DNA from: Deltaproteobacteria bacterium
GTDB lineage: Bacteria > Desulfobacterota_C > Deferrisomatia > Deferrisomatales > JACRMM01
Reading direction: 5' to 3'
Assembly (NCBI GenBank): GCA_016218905.1
Contig: JACRCS010000321.1
Coordinates: 1-14,378, forward strand
Length of the DNA stretch: 14,378 nt
Below the pieces are notes generated by a model that saw only the letters and a program-made list of their open reading frames with translations, ran no database searches and was not told where the DNA came from. Position 1 is the first letter of the stretch, and each line of letters begins with the position of its first letter. Made by a program: the position numbers and the translations under genes. Below, in pieces: positions 6,595 to 12,779 of this stretch.

Positions 6595-7364
6595 GACGTC
6601 GGCTCCGGGCCGCAGACGTTCCTCGCCACGGCTCGCAGGCGGTCCGGCACCGGTTCGTCCGCCACCATCCGCCCGTCCCGGAACTGGACGATTCGGCGGG
6701 CGTGCTGCGCGAGCTCCTTCTCGTGGGTCACGAGCACGACCGTGATGCCCCGCTCCTCGTTCAGCCGCTGGAAGATCGCCATGATCTCCTCGCTGGAGAC
6801 GGTGTCGAGGTTGCCCGTCGGCTCGTCGGCCAGGACCAGGGAGGGCGTGTTCACCACGGCCCTCGCGATGGCGACCCGCTGCTGCTGGCCGCCGGAGAGC
6901 TGTCGGGGTTGATGGGCCGCCCGGTCCTCGAGGCTCACCCAGCAGAGGGCCTCGGTCGCCAGCAGCCTGCGCTTCGAAGCGGAGAGACCTTCGTAGACGA
7001 GCGGGAGCTCGACGTTCTCGAGGGCGCTCATCCGGGGGAGGAGCTGGAAGCTCTGGAAGACGAAGCCGATCTTCTTGCGGCGCACGGCCGCGAGGTCGGA
7101 CCGGGCGAGCGTCGCCACGTCCCGGCCGTCGAGGCGGTAGGAGCCGGCGGTCGGGTGGTCGAGGCAGCCCAGGATGTTCATCAGCGTGGACTTCCCGGAG
7201 CCGGAGGCGCCCATCACGGCGACGAAGTCCCCCGGCTCGACCGCGAAGTCGACCCCGCGCAGCGCCTGTACGTCGACGTCGCCCAGCCGGTAGGTCTTCG
7301 TGAGGCCGCGGACGTCGATGGTCGGGGGCGGCGTGGCCGCCCCCTGCGCGGTGGGCTCGCTCAC
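6591..7364 (-). CDS. MacB/LolD-type ABC transporter ATPase
   Basis: A 257-residue ATP-binding protein with all ABC motifs: Walker A GASGSGKST (about 52-60), Q-loop FVFQSFQLL, signature LSGGQQQRVAIARA, Walker B with catalytic Glu in VLADEPTGNLD, and the switch His in VTHE. It belongs to the MacB/LolD/FtsE subgroup by the GNLD extension. It is a separate polypeptide here, unlike E. coli MacB where ATPase and permease are fused. Start GTG 7364 overlaps the adaptor's TGA stop as GTGA, with GGGAGG (7376-7371) 6 bases upstream. The C-terminal tail after the H-loop is slightly longer than usual and ends in a Pro/Arg-rich stretch. It powers the permease encoded immediately downstream, again through a GTGA overlap. 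Confidence 0.94.
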   Translation of the reverse strand: MSEPTAQGAATPPPTIDVRGLTKTYRLGDVDVQALRGVDFAVEPGDFVAVMGASGSGKSTLMNILGCLDHPTAGSYRLDGRDVATLARSDLAAVRRKKIGFVFQSFQLLPRMSALENVELPLVYEGLSASKRRLLATEALCWVSLEDRAAHQPRQLSGGQQQRVAIARAVVNTPSLVLADEPTGNLDTVSSEEIMAIFQRLNEERGITVVLVTHEKELAQHARRIVQFRDGRMVADEPVPDRLRAVARNVCGPEPTS

Positions 7365-8659
7365 CGGAAGCCTCCCATCATCGGCGGACCCGGGGGGCCG
7401 GAGCGCCCGCGGCTTCCGGCTTTCGCCGCGTCTCCCACGACGACGAGGTCCCCCTCCCGGAGGGCTCCCTCCTTGATCTCCGTGAACTGGCCGTCGCTCA
7501 ACCCGAGGACGAGGGGCACGGGTTTCAGGTTCCCGTCGGCGGTCACCAGGTAGACTCGCGGTCCGGCGCCCCCCCGTGGACCGCGCGGGCCGCCCGGCCG
7601 ACCGGATCCCCTCGGACCTCCGCCGTTTCGGGGCCCTCCTCCTCCGGGATCGCGCGCCGCCCGGAAGCCGCCGGCGCCCTCGCCGCCCTCCGGGCCCTTT
7701 CCGGTGCCGGCGGGACGGTAGCGAAGCGCCGCGTTGGGGACCTTGAGGGCGGCCTCGACCCGCTCGCTCGGAATGGTGACGTTGGCGGTCATGCCGGGCT
7801 TGAGCTTCAGCTCCGCGTTCTCCACGCGGACCACCACGTCGTAGGTGACCACGTTCTGCACGACCGTGGGCGCGTTGCGGATCTGGACCACGGTTCCGGC
7901 GAAGTTTCCTTCGGGGTAGGCGTCGACCCGGAAGGTCGACCTCTGACCGACTCGGACCCGGGCGATGTCGGCCTCGTCGACCGTCGTGTCGATCTGCATC
8001 TTCGTCAGGTCCCGGGCGATGGAGAAGAGGGTAGGGGCCTGGAGGCTCGCGGCCACCGTCTGGCCCACGTCTACGTTGCGGGAGATGACGATGCCGTCGA
8101 CCGGCGAGTGGATTCGCGTGTAGCTCAGGTTCGTCTTGGCGACGGTGAGGGCGCCCTCGGCCTGCGCCACCTGCGCCTCGGCGCTCCGCCGCTGGGCGAG
8201 CGCCTGCTCGTAGGCCGTTCGGGCCGTATCGGCATCGGCCTGGGAGATATAGTCCTGGGCGAGGAGCCTCTCGTTGCGCGCGAGCGTACGCGCGGCGTCG
8301 GCGACGCCGACCTTCGCCCGCTCCAGCCCTGCCTGCGCGAGCTCCAGGTTCGCCCGGGCCTGGATGAGCGCCGCCTCGTAGAGGCGGTCGTCGAGCTGCG
8401 CGACGGCCTGGCCCTTTCGCACGCGGGAGTTGAAGTCGGCGTAGAGCTCCTTCACCGTTCCCGAGATCTGGCTGCCCACCTGGACCGTCGTCACCGGGTT
8501 CAGAGTCCCGGTCGCGGTCACGGCGAGCTCCAGGTCCCCCCGCTCGACCGCCGCGGTGCGGTACTGAGGAGGCTTGGGGGCGGTGGCGCGATGGAACGCA
8601 CCCCAGCCCCCGAGTCCCAGGAGGGCCAAGCCGGCGATGCTGTAAGCGATCTTCTTCAA
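7361..8659 (-). CDS. MacA-like periplasmic adaptor (membrane fusion protein)
   Basis: A 432-residue adaptor. A single N-terminal membrane anchor or uncleaved signal (about 4-22) is followed by the barrel-sandwich half-motif TATGTLNPVTTVQVGSQISG (about 49-68) and a coiled-coil hairpin rich in Ala, Gln and Arg (about 94-180). The returning half SPVDGIVISRNVDVGQTV then leads to the beta-barrel and a membrane-proximal domain. An unusual low-complexity Gly/Pro/Arg-rich insert of about 50 residues (about 314-366) interrupts the membrane-proximal region, and another Gly/Pro-rich tail ends the protein. Start is TTG 8659, 4 bases after AAGGAAG (8670-8664); no better start is in frame. By family, it links a MacB-type pump to an outer-membrane channel and stimulates the ATPase. 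It is first in a three-gene operon driven by the promoter at 8806-8834. Confidence 0.92.
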   Translation of the reverse strand: MKKIAYSIAGLALLGLGGWGAFHRATAPKPPQYRTAAVERGDLELAVTATGTLNPVTTVQVGSQISGTVKELYADFNSRVRKGQAVAQLDDRLYEAALIQARANLELAQAGLERAKVGVADAARTLARNERLLAQDYISQADADTARTAYEQALAQRRSAEAQVAQAEGALTVAKTNLSYTRIHSPVDGIVISRNVDVGQTVAASLQAPTLFSIARDLTKMQIDTTVDEADIARVRVGQRSTFRVDAYPEGNFAGTVVQIRNAPTVVQNVVTYDVVVRVENAELKLKPGMTANVTIPSERVEAALKVPNAALRYRPAGTGKGPEGGEGAGGFRAARDPGGGGPRNGGGPRGSGRPGGPRGPRGGAGPRVYLVTADGNLKPVPLVLGLSDGQFTEIKEGALREGDLVVVGDAAKAGSRGRSGPPGPPMMGGFR

Positions 8660-8736
8660 CGGACTTCCTTCGTCGGAGCGTGGGCCGTGGCTTCGAGGCC
8701 CGGCCGTGGAGAACCGCCGGAGCGGGAGCGTCGGGA

Positions 8737-8758
8737 GAGCGCCTCGGAGGAGGCGCTC
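8737..8758 (-). promoter_or_regulatory. Perfect 9-bp stem-loop in the macA-like leader
   Basis: GAGCGCCTC and GAGGCGCTC pair perfectly around a 4-base loop. The hairpin lies about 40 bases after the predicted start site and about 80 bases before the TTG start codon. No T-run follows, so it is not an ordinary terminator. It may be an mRNA-stability or attenuating structure, or have no function. Confidence 0.4.
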
Positions 8759-8804
8759 GGCGACGCGCCGGAAGGAGCGGAGCGCCCAGGGTTGATCGGC
8801 CTGA

Positions 8805-8823
8805 AAGCGTAGAACAAACGCTT
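8805..8823. promoter_or_regulatory. 19-bp palindromic operator (TetR-family-like) over the -10 element
   Basis: AAGCGT (8805-8810), 7 bases, ACGCTT (8818-8823): a perfect 6-bp inverted repeat that overlaps the -10 hexamer and spacer of the operon promoter. Size, spacing and position suit a dimeric repressor such as the TetR-family proteins that control many efflux operons. No TetR gene is in this window, so the regulator would be encoded elsewhere. Confidence 0.5.
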
Positions 8824-8834
8824 ACTTGCGTCAA
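8806..8834 (-). promoter_or_regulatory. Promoter of the MacAB-like operon
   Basis: Reading the minus strand, -35 TTGACG (8834-8829), a 17-base spacer and -10 TACGCT (8811-8806) give a good sigma70-type promoter. The transcript would start near 8799, leaving a leader of about 140 bases before the TTG start of the adaptor gene. Confidence 0.6.
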
Positions 8835-8874
8835 TTGACTCTGCCGGGCGCAGGCGGGGCCGTCATCAGGCTCT

Positions 8875-8903
8875 TTGACGAGGTGCCGACGCGCTGGTAC
8901 GGT
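8875..8903 (+). promoter_or_regulatory. Promoter of the DUF1499 gene
   Basis: TTGACG (8875-8880), a 17-base spacer and TACGGT (8898-8903), with TG at 8895-8896 giving an extended -10. It mirrors the divergent promoter 40 bases away (TTGACG-17-TACGCT). A transcript starting near 8910 would carry the whole heptamer array as its leader. Confidence 0.5.
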
Positions 8904-8916
8904 CGCAAGGAAGGGG

Positions 8917-9029
8917 TTTTCGGTTGTCGGTCGTCGGTTTTCGGTTCAATAGCCGACAACCCACAACCGAAAACCGATAACCGACGACCGACAACCGACA
9001 ACCGACAACCGACAACCGACAACCGATAA
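8917..9029. repeat. Heptameric CCGACAA array with inverted arm, next to the DUF1499 start codon
   Basis: Left arm 8917-8944: TTTTCGG, TTGTCGG, TCGTCGG, TTTTCGG. Right arm 8953-9029: eleven 7-bp units, CCGACAA, CCCACAA, CCGAAAA, CCGATAA, CCGACGA, five CCGACAA, CCGATAA. The left arm is complementary to the right-arm run CCGAAAA..CCGACGA-CCGACAA, with one extra heptamer bulged out, so a long stem is possible. The array ends 4 bases before ATG 9034. Confidence 0.92.
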
Positions 9030-9033
9030 CCCG

Positions 9034-9756
9034 ATGCAAAGCCGAAAACTCCTCGCCTTCTGCGCAGCGGCGCTGGCCCTGGTGGCAGGCGTGCTCTTGC
9101 TCGTCGCGGGGCCGGGCGCCCGCCTCGGGCTCTGGCACTTCCGGACGGGCTTTACGCTCCTGCGCTGGGCCTGCCTGGGCGGGTTCGCGGCGGCGGCCCT
9201 GGGGCTCTCCGCCCTGGCGGCCGGGGGACTTCGCTCGGCGCCTGCCTGGGCCGGCCTCGTCCTGGGGCTCCTCGTCGCCTGGGTCCCGCTGAGCTGGTTC
9301 CGGCAGACGAAGGCGGTTCCGCCGATTCACGACATCACGACGGACCCGGCGAATCCGCCGCGCTTCGCCGCCGTCCTGGCCCTCCGGAAGGACGCGCCGA
9401 ACCCGCCCGAGTACGGCGGGCCGCCGGTCGCCCGGGAGCAGCTCCGGGCCTATCCGGACATCCGCTCCCTGGTCCTCCCCTCGAGCCGGGACGCCGCGTT
9501 TCGCAACGCGGGGGAGGCTGCGCGCTCGCTCGGCTGGAGGATCGTCGCGGAGGATGCGGCCAAGGGGACGATCGAGGCCACCGACACCACCTTCTGGTTC
9601 GGGTTCAAGGACGACGTCGTGATCCGCGTCGTCGCCGCCGCCGACGGCCGGAGCATCGTCGACGTGCGCTCGGTCTCGCGGGAGGGCCGGAGCGACGTGG
9701 GAACGAACGCCCGGCGGATTCGGGCTTTTCTGGCGAAGCTGCGGGAAATGCCGTAA
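9034..9756 (+). CDS. DUF1499 family membrane-anchored protein
   Basis: A 240-residue protein. Three hydrophobic segments at about 6-28, 41-63 and 70-90 form the membrane part. The DUF1499 domain follows: PPIHDITTDPANPPRF (about 96-111) and the C-terminal blocks ATDTTFWFGFKDDVVIRV and DVRSVSREGRSDVGTNARR are characteristic. The domain's function is unknown in general; it is found in membrane-attached proteins of proteobacteria and related groups. ATG 9034 is the only start that keeps the N-terminal helix, but there is no Shine-Dalgarno sequence: the preceding bases are heptamer repeat. Translation may therefore be inefficient, depend on the hairpin, or use another mechanism. A ferredoxin-type gene follows after 60 bases and may be co-transcribed. 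Confidence 0.88.
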   Translation: MQSRKLLAFCAAALALVAGVLLLVAGPGARLGLWHFRTGFTLLRWACLGGFAAAALGLSALAAGGLRSAPAWAGLVLGLLVAWVPLSWFRQTKAVPPIHDITTDPANPPRFAAVLALRKDAPNPPEYGGPPVAREQLRAYPDIRSLVLPSSRDAAFRNAGEAARSLGWRIVAEDAAKGTIEATDTTFWFGFKDDVVIRVVAAADGRSIVDVRSVSREGRSDVGTNARRIRAFLAKLREMP

Positions 9757-9760
9757 AAGG

Positions 9761-9801
<41 letters not shown>

Positions 9802-9816
9802 GTCGAGAGGTGCCCT

Positions 9817-10947
9817 TTGCCCGAAACACCCAAGGTCTACCATCTGTCTCCCCACTCCAAGGCGTTTTCGTATCAGGCCGGGCTCATGGGGAAGCTCGAG
9901 GCGTTCCTGAAGGAGTTCGACCTCGCCCGCTATCTGCCCCGCAACGCGGTCGTGCCGCTCAAGATGCACCTCGGAAACCGGGGGGCGTTTCGGACGATTC
10001 GGCCCCAGTTCGTCCGCATGGCGGTAGACGCGGTGAGGCGGGTGCCGGCGATCCCGTTCGTGACGGACTCGGCGCGGCTCCCGGCGTGCGAGTACCTGAA
10101 CGTCGCGATGGAGGCGGGCTACACCCACCAGACCCTCGGCGCGCCCGTGATCATCGCCGACGGAGTCTTCGGAAGAGACTCCATCAAGGTCCCGGCAGGG
10201 GAGATCCTCGGCGAGGTGGCGGTGGCCTCCGCGATCCACGATGCGAAGGCGATGGTCGTCCTCACTCACGTGAAGGGACACGTCCAAGCAGTGCTCGGTG
10301 GCGCCCTGAAGAACATCTCCATGGGGGGAGTCTCCGCGGCCCCGCGGGACGGCGACTGGACCCAGGGTCGCGGCAGGATGCACTTCCTCATGGGGGACGT
10401 GATGGAGTGGGACCAGGCGAAGTGCGTCCTCTGCAACGACTGCGTCGGCGTCTGCCCGGCCGCGTGCATCACCTTTCCCAATGACGTCTACACGATCGAC
10501 GACAAGAGGTGCTTCCGGTGCGGGCGTTGCGCCCGGGTCTGCCCGGCGGAGGCCATCGACGTGCCCGTGAGCCACGGGCAGTTCATGCGGGCGATCGTGG
10601 AGGGCGCGGCCGCCGTGCTCTCGACCTTCGAGCCGAAGCGCGTCGTCTACGTCAGCTTCCTGCTGGAGATGCAGCCGGAGTGCGACTGCATGCCGCTGGC
10701 GGATCCCCCCATCGCCCAAGACCAGGGGATCCTCATTTCCGACGATCCTGTCGCGGTGGACGCCGCAACCCTGGACGTACTCTCGAAGACGAAGCCCCTG
10801 CCGGAGTCTCGGGCCGCGACGGTCGAGCTGAAGGAGGGGTGGGACCTCTATAGCCTCCTCCATAAGAAGGACGGGCGCCTCCTGCTGCGGGAAGCCGAGG
10901 CGAAGGGCCTCGGGACGAGCGAGTACGAGCTCGTCGAGGTAGGCTAG
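9817..10947 (+). CDS. DUF362 domain protein with two [4Fe-4S] ferredoxin motifs
   Basis: A 376-residue, probably cytoplasmic iron-sulfur protein. Residues 1-195 and about 260-345 make up a DUF362 domain, with VPLKMHLGNRGAFRTIRPQF near residue 46 and GHVQAVLGGALKNISMG. A bacterial ferredoxin pair is inserted between them: C203-VL-C206-ND-C209-VGV-C213-P and C232-FR-C235-GR-C238-ARV-C242-P, each a complete CxxCxxCxxxCP motif. A further PECDC (C289, C291) could bind metal or be redox active. The family is widespread in anaerobes and other redox-versatile bacteria, but its reaction is not established; electron transfer is inferred from the clusters. Start is TTG 9817, 6 bases after GAGAGG (9805-9810). 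This is the nearest start, and it makes the conserved HLSPHSKAF N-terminal block begin at once. It probably shares a transcript with the DUF1499 gene. Confidence 0.9.
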   Translation: MPETPKVYHLSPHSKAFSYQAGLMGKLEAFLKEFDLARYLPRNAVVPLKMHLGNRGAFRTIRPQFVRMAVDAVRRVPAIPFVTDSARLPACEYLNVAMEAGYTHQTLGAPVIIADGVFGRDSIKVPAGEILGEVAVASAIHDAKAMVVLTHVKGHVQAVLGGALKNISMGGVSAAPRDGDWTQGRGRMHFLMGDVMEWDQAKCVLCNDCVGVCPAACITFPNDVYTIDDKRCFRCGRCARVCPAEAIDVPVSHGQFMRAIVEGAAAVLSTFEPKRVVYVSFLLEMQPECDCMPLADPPIAQDQGILISDDPVAVDAATLDVLSKTKPLPESRAATVELKEGWDLYSLLHKKDGRLLLREAEAKGLGTSEYELVEVG

Positions 10948-10966
10948 CGCCGCAGGGCCTCATCTC

Positions 10967-10982
10967 CCCTCCTTCGGGAGGG
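10967..10982 (+). terminator. UUCG-capped hairpin after the DUF362 gene
   Basis: CCCTCC-TTCG-GGAGGG forms a perfect 6-bp stem with the very stable cUUCGg tetraloop, 19 bases after the stop at 10947. Only a weak T stretch follows, so it may stabilise the 3' end or assist termination. Confidence 0.5.
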
Positions 10983-10992
10983 AGCACCTTCC

Positions 10993-11070
10993 TGTGGGAG
11001 CGGCCTCCAGGCCGCGATCGGTCCCGGATCGGCCATCGGCCGAGATCGTGGTCTGGAGACCACTCCCACA
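10993..11070. repeat. REPIN-like doublet (two inverted REP units)
   Basis: The element begins TGTGGGAG (10993-11000) and ends with its complement CTCCCACA (11063-11070). Each end is followed inward by its own hairpin: CGGCCT-CC-AGGCCG (11001-11014) and GTGGTCT-GG-AGACCAC (11048-11063). This matches the REP architecture: a GTGG head tetranucleotide and an imperfect palindrome, with two units in inverted orientation. Such elements are mobilised in trans by RAYT (TnpA-REP) transposases; none is in the window. The two units differ in their hairpin sequence. Confidence 0.75.
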
Positions 11071-11360
11071 AGCGGAGTGGCGGGAAACCTCCCGAAGGAA
11101 TGCGCGGCCTACCTCGAGGAGAAGGGCCTCGTCCCCTCCAGGGTCGTGCTCGGCGGCTCGCGGGCGAGCCGGGCCCCTTCCAGGCACCGGCCGAAGATCG
11201 TATACTGGCCCCTCCAGCCGAGGTGCTCCTGCCGCCTTCGCCCCGACTCCGCTGAGGTGATCGTCCCGATGATGAGCTTCGAACCGCCCTCCTGCTCTCG
11301 GGTGGAGGAAGTCCCGGTTTGTTTCGGGCAGACGGGCGTCATGGGGTGCGAGCCGCGGCC
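11071..11360. other. Gap before the DUF4416 operon, no clear gene
   Basis: About 290 bases with high GC and no recognisable protein family. A 95-residue frame (GTG 11077 to TGA 11364) is open and its stop overlaps the DUF4416 GTG as GTGA, but the peptide is Cys/Arg/Pro-rich and matches nothing I know. The promoter candidate at 11178-11206 lies inside it, which argues against coding. The first part follows directly on the REPIN-like element. Confidence 0.4.
11178..11206 (+). promoter_or_regulatory. Candidate promoter of the DUF4416-yicC-dnaE operon
   Basis: -10 TATACT (11201-11206) is a near-consensus hexamer. A weaker -35, TTCCAG, lies 17 bases upstream (11178-11183). Transcription would begin near 11213, giving a leader of about 150 bases before GTG 11361. 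Confidence 0.45.
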
Positions 11361-11891
11361 GTGAGCGTCCCCCGACCGCCGGAGCCGTGCCTCCTCGTCC
11401 TGGGGATCCTCCGGGCGCCGTCCGTGCCGCTGGCGGAGATCCTGGCCGCCGTGGAGGAGCGGTTCGGGCCCGTGGGCCCCCGGAGTCCGGAGCGCACCTT
11501 CACCCACTCGGCGTACTACGACGGCGAGATGGGGGGCAGGCCGGAGCGATCCTACGCCTGTCTCGCGGCTTCGTGCGACCCCGGCGAGTTGGCGGGCGTG
11601 AAGCTCGCCACCAACGAGCTGGAGGGGCGCTGGGCCGAGGGTGGCCGGCGGAAGGTGAACCTCGATCCGGGCACCCTGAACCTGGTGCAACTGGTGCTCG
11701 CTTCCGGGAAGCCTGCCGCCCACCGGGTGTACCTCGGCCGGGGCATCTACGCGGAGATCGAGTACACGTACGAGAGGGGCAGCTTTCGGCCTCTCCCCTG
11801 GACGTACCCTGATTATGGAGAGCCCTCGACCCTGGCGTACTTCAATGAGCTCAGGGAGAGCTACCGGCTCGCCAGGAAGGAGGTCTCATGA
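11361..11891 (+). CDS. DUF4416 family protein
   Basis: A 176-residue soluble protein of unknown function. Family blocks are clear: LLVLGILRAPSVPLAEIL near the start, HSAYYDGEMGG, the block ending KLATNELE, KVNLDPGTLNLVQLVLAS, HRVYLGRGIYAEIEY and the C-terminal block LPWTYPDYGEPS. GTG 11361 is chosen because the conserved domain begins seven residues later; GTG 11346 is possible. The ribosome site is weak. If the short upstream frame were translated, a GTGA overlap would couple them. The stop overlaps yicC's ATG (ATGA), so the two are almost certainly co-translated. DUF4416 genes often neighbour yicC in Deltaproteobacteria and related phyla (recalled, not searched), which suggests a link to RNA or nucleotide metabolism, but no activity is known to me. 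Confidence 0.88.
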   Translation: MSVPRPPEPCLLVLGILRAPSVPLAEILAAVEERFGPVGPRSPERTFTHSAYYDGEMGGRPERSYACLAASCDPGELAGVKLATNELEGRWAEGGRRKVNLDPGTLNLVQLVLASGKPAAHRVYLGRGIYAEIEYTYERGSFRPLPWTYPDYGEPSTLAYFNELRESYRLARKEVS

Positions 11892-12772
11892 TCCGGAGCA
11901 TGACCGGCTACGGCCGGGCCGAGGGAGAAGTCGACGGCCGGAAGCTCATCGTGGAGGTCAAGGCCGTCAATCATCGGTTCCTCAACTTCCTGGCCCGGCT
12001 GCCGGTGGACCTGCAGCGGTTCGAGCCCGAGGTGCTGGCGCTCGTAAAGGCTCACCTCCAGCGCGGGCAGGTGAGTGTGTTCGCGTCCTGGGACAGCGCG
12101 CTGGGGGACGCGCCGGTGATCGGCGTGAACCTGGCCGCCGCCAGGCATGCGGCGGAGGCCCTCCGGCAGGCGGCGGCCGCCGTGGGCGTCAGCGGCGAGC
12201 TCTCCGTCCGGGACCTCCTCGCCTTTCCGGCCGTGTTCGCGGCGGGAGCGCCGGCCTCGGCCCCGGAGGAGCTGTGGGAGAAGGCTTCGGGCGTCTTCAA
12301 CCTCGCGCTGGTGAGCCTGGACGAGCTCCGGCGGCGGGAGGCCGAGGACCTCGCGGCAGACATGCGGCAGCGGCTCGAGAGGATCCGGGAGTACGCCGCG
12401 TCCGTGGAGGAGCGCCGTCCCCGCGTCGTGGAGGAGTACCGCACGCGGCTGGTACGGAGGGCCGAAGAGCTCGCCTCGGGGCTGCCCATCGAGGTGGTCC
12501 GGGAACGGCTGGCGCTGGAGGCCGCGGTATTCGCCGAGCGTTCCGACGTCCAGGAAGAGCTCGTGCGCCTGCGGAGCCACCTGGACAAGTTCGCCGAGCT
12601 CCTCGACGCCGGAGGCGCCATCGGCCGCAAGCTCGACTTCCTGCTCCAGGAGATGAACCGGGAGACCAACACCATCGGCTCCAAGGCCGCCGACGTCGAG
12701 GTGAGCCCGCTAGTCATCGAGATGAAGGCGGAGCTCGAGAAGATTCGGGAGCAAGTACAGAATTTGGAGTGA
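11888..12772 (+). CDS. yicC: YicC/YloC family endoribonuclease
   Basis: A 294-residue protein of typical family length (about 290). The N-terminal YicC domain starts with the hallmark MIRSMTGYGRAEGE and includes VEVKAVNHRFLNF. A middle helical region rich in Glu and Arg (about 145-205) follows, then the C-terminal DUF1732 domain with ERSDVQEELVRLRSHLDKF and GRKLDFLLQEMNRETNTIG, ending EKIREQVQNLE. Family members form oligomers and act as endoribonucleases; E. coli YicC affects the small RNA RyhB and stationary-phase survival. Start ATG 11888 has the strongest ribosome site in the window (AAGGAGGT, 11877-11884), and its first bases overlap the DUF4416 stop as ATGA. The dnaE gene begins 7 bases after its stop, so the three genes form an operon. 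In many bacteria gmk follows yicC; here dnaE does. Confidence 0.95.
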   Translation: MIRSMTGYGRAEGEVDGRKLIVEVKAVNHRFLNFLARLPVDLQRFEPEVLALVKAHLQRGQVSVFASWDSALGDAPVIGVNLAAARHAAEALRQAAAAVGVSGELSVRDLLAFPAVFAAGAPASAPEELWEKASGVFNLALVSLDELRRREAEDLAADMRQRLERIREYAASVEERRPRVVEEYRTRLVRRAEELASGLPIEVVRERLALEAAVFAERSDVQEELVRLRSHLDKFAELLDAGGAIGRKLDFLLQEMNRETNTIGSKAADVEVSPLVIEMKAELEKIREQVQNLE

Positions 12773-12779
12773 TCACTCG

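Noticed and set aside
6591..8834. Single 747-residue reading frame across the adaptor and ATPase genes
   Set aside because: Only its C-terminal third (the ATPase) is real protein. The N-terminal part is an out-of-frame shadow of the adaptor gene, so it is not a fusion.
11109..11260. Minus-strand frame with a cyclophilin-like block (QYTIFGRCLEG)
   Set aside because: The block resembles the peptidyl-prolyl isomerase stretch YTIFGxVxEG, but no active-site motif precedes it, the rest of the frame is antisense shadow, and the same bases hold a good plus-strand -10 element (TATACT). It is probably chance; a protein search of the peptide would settle it.
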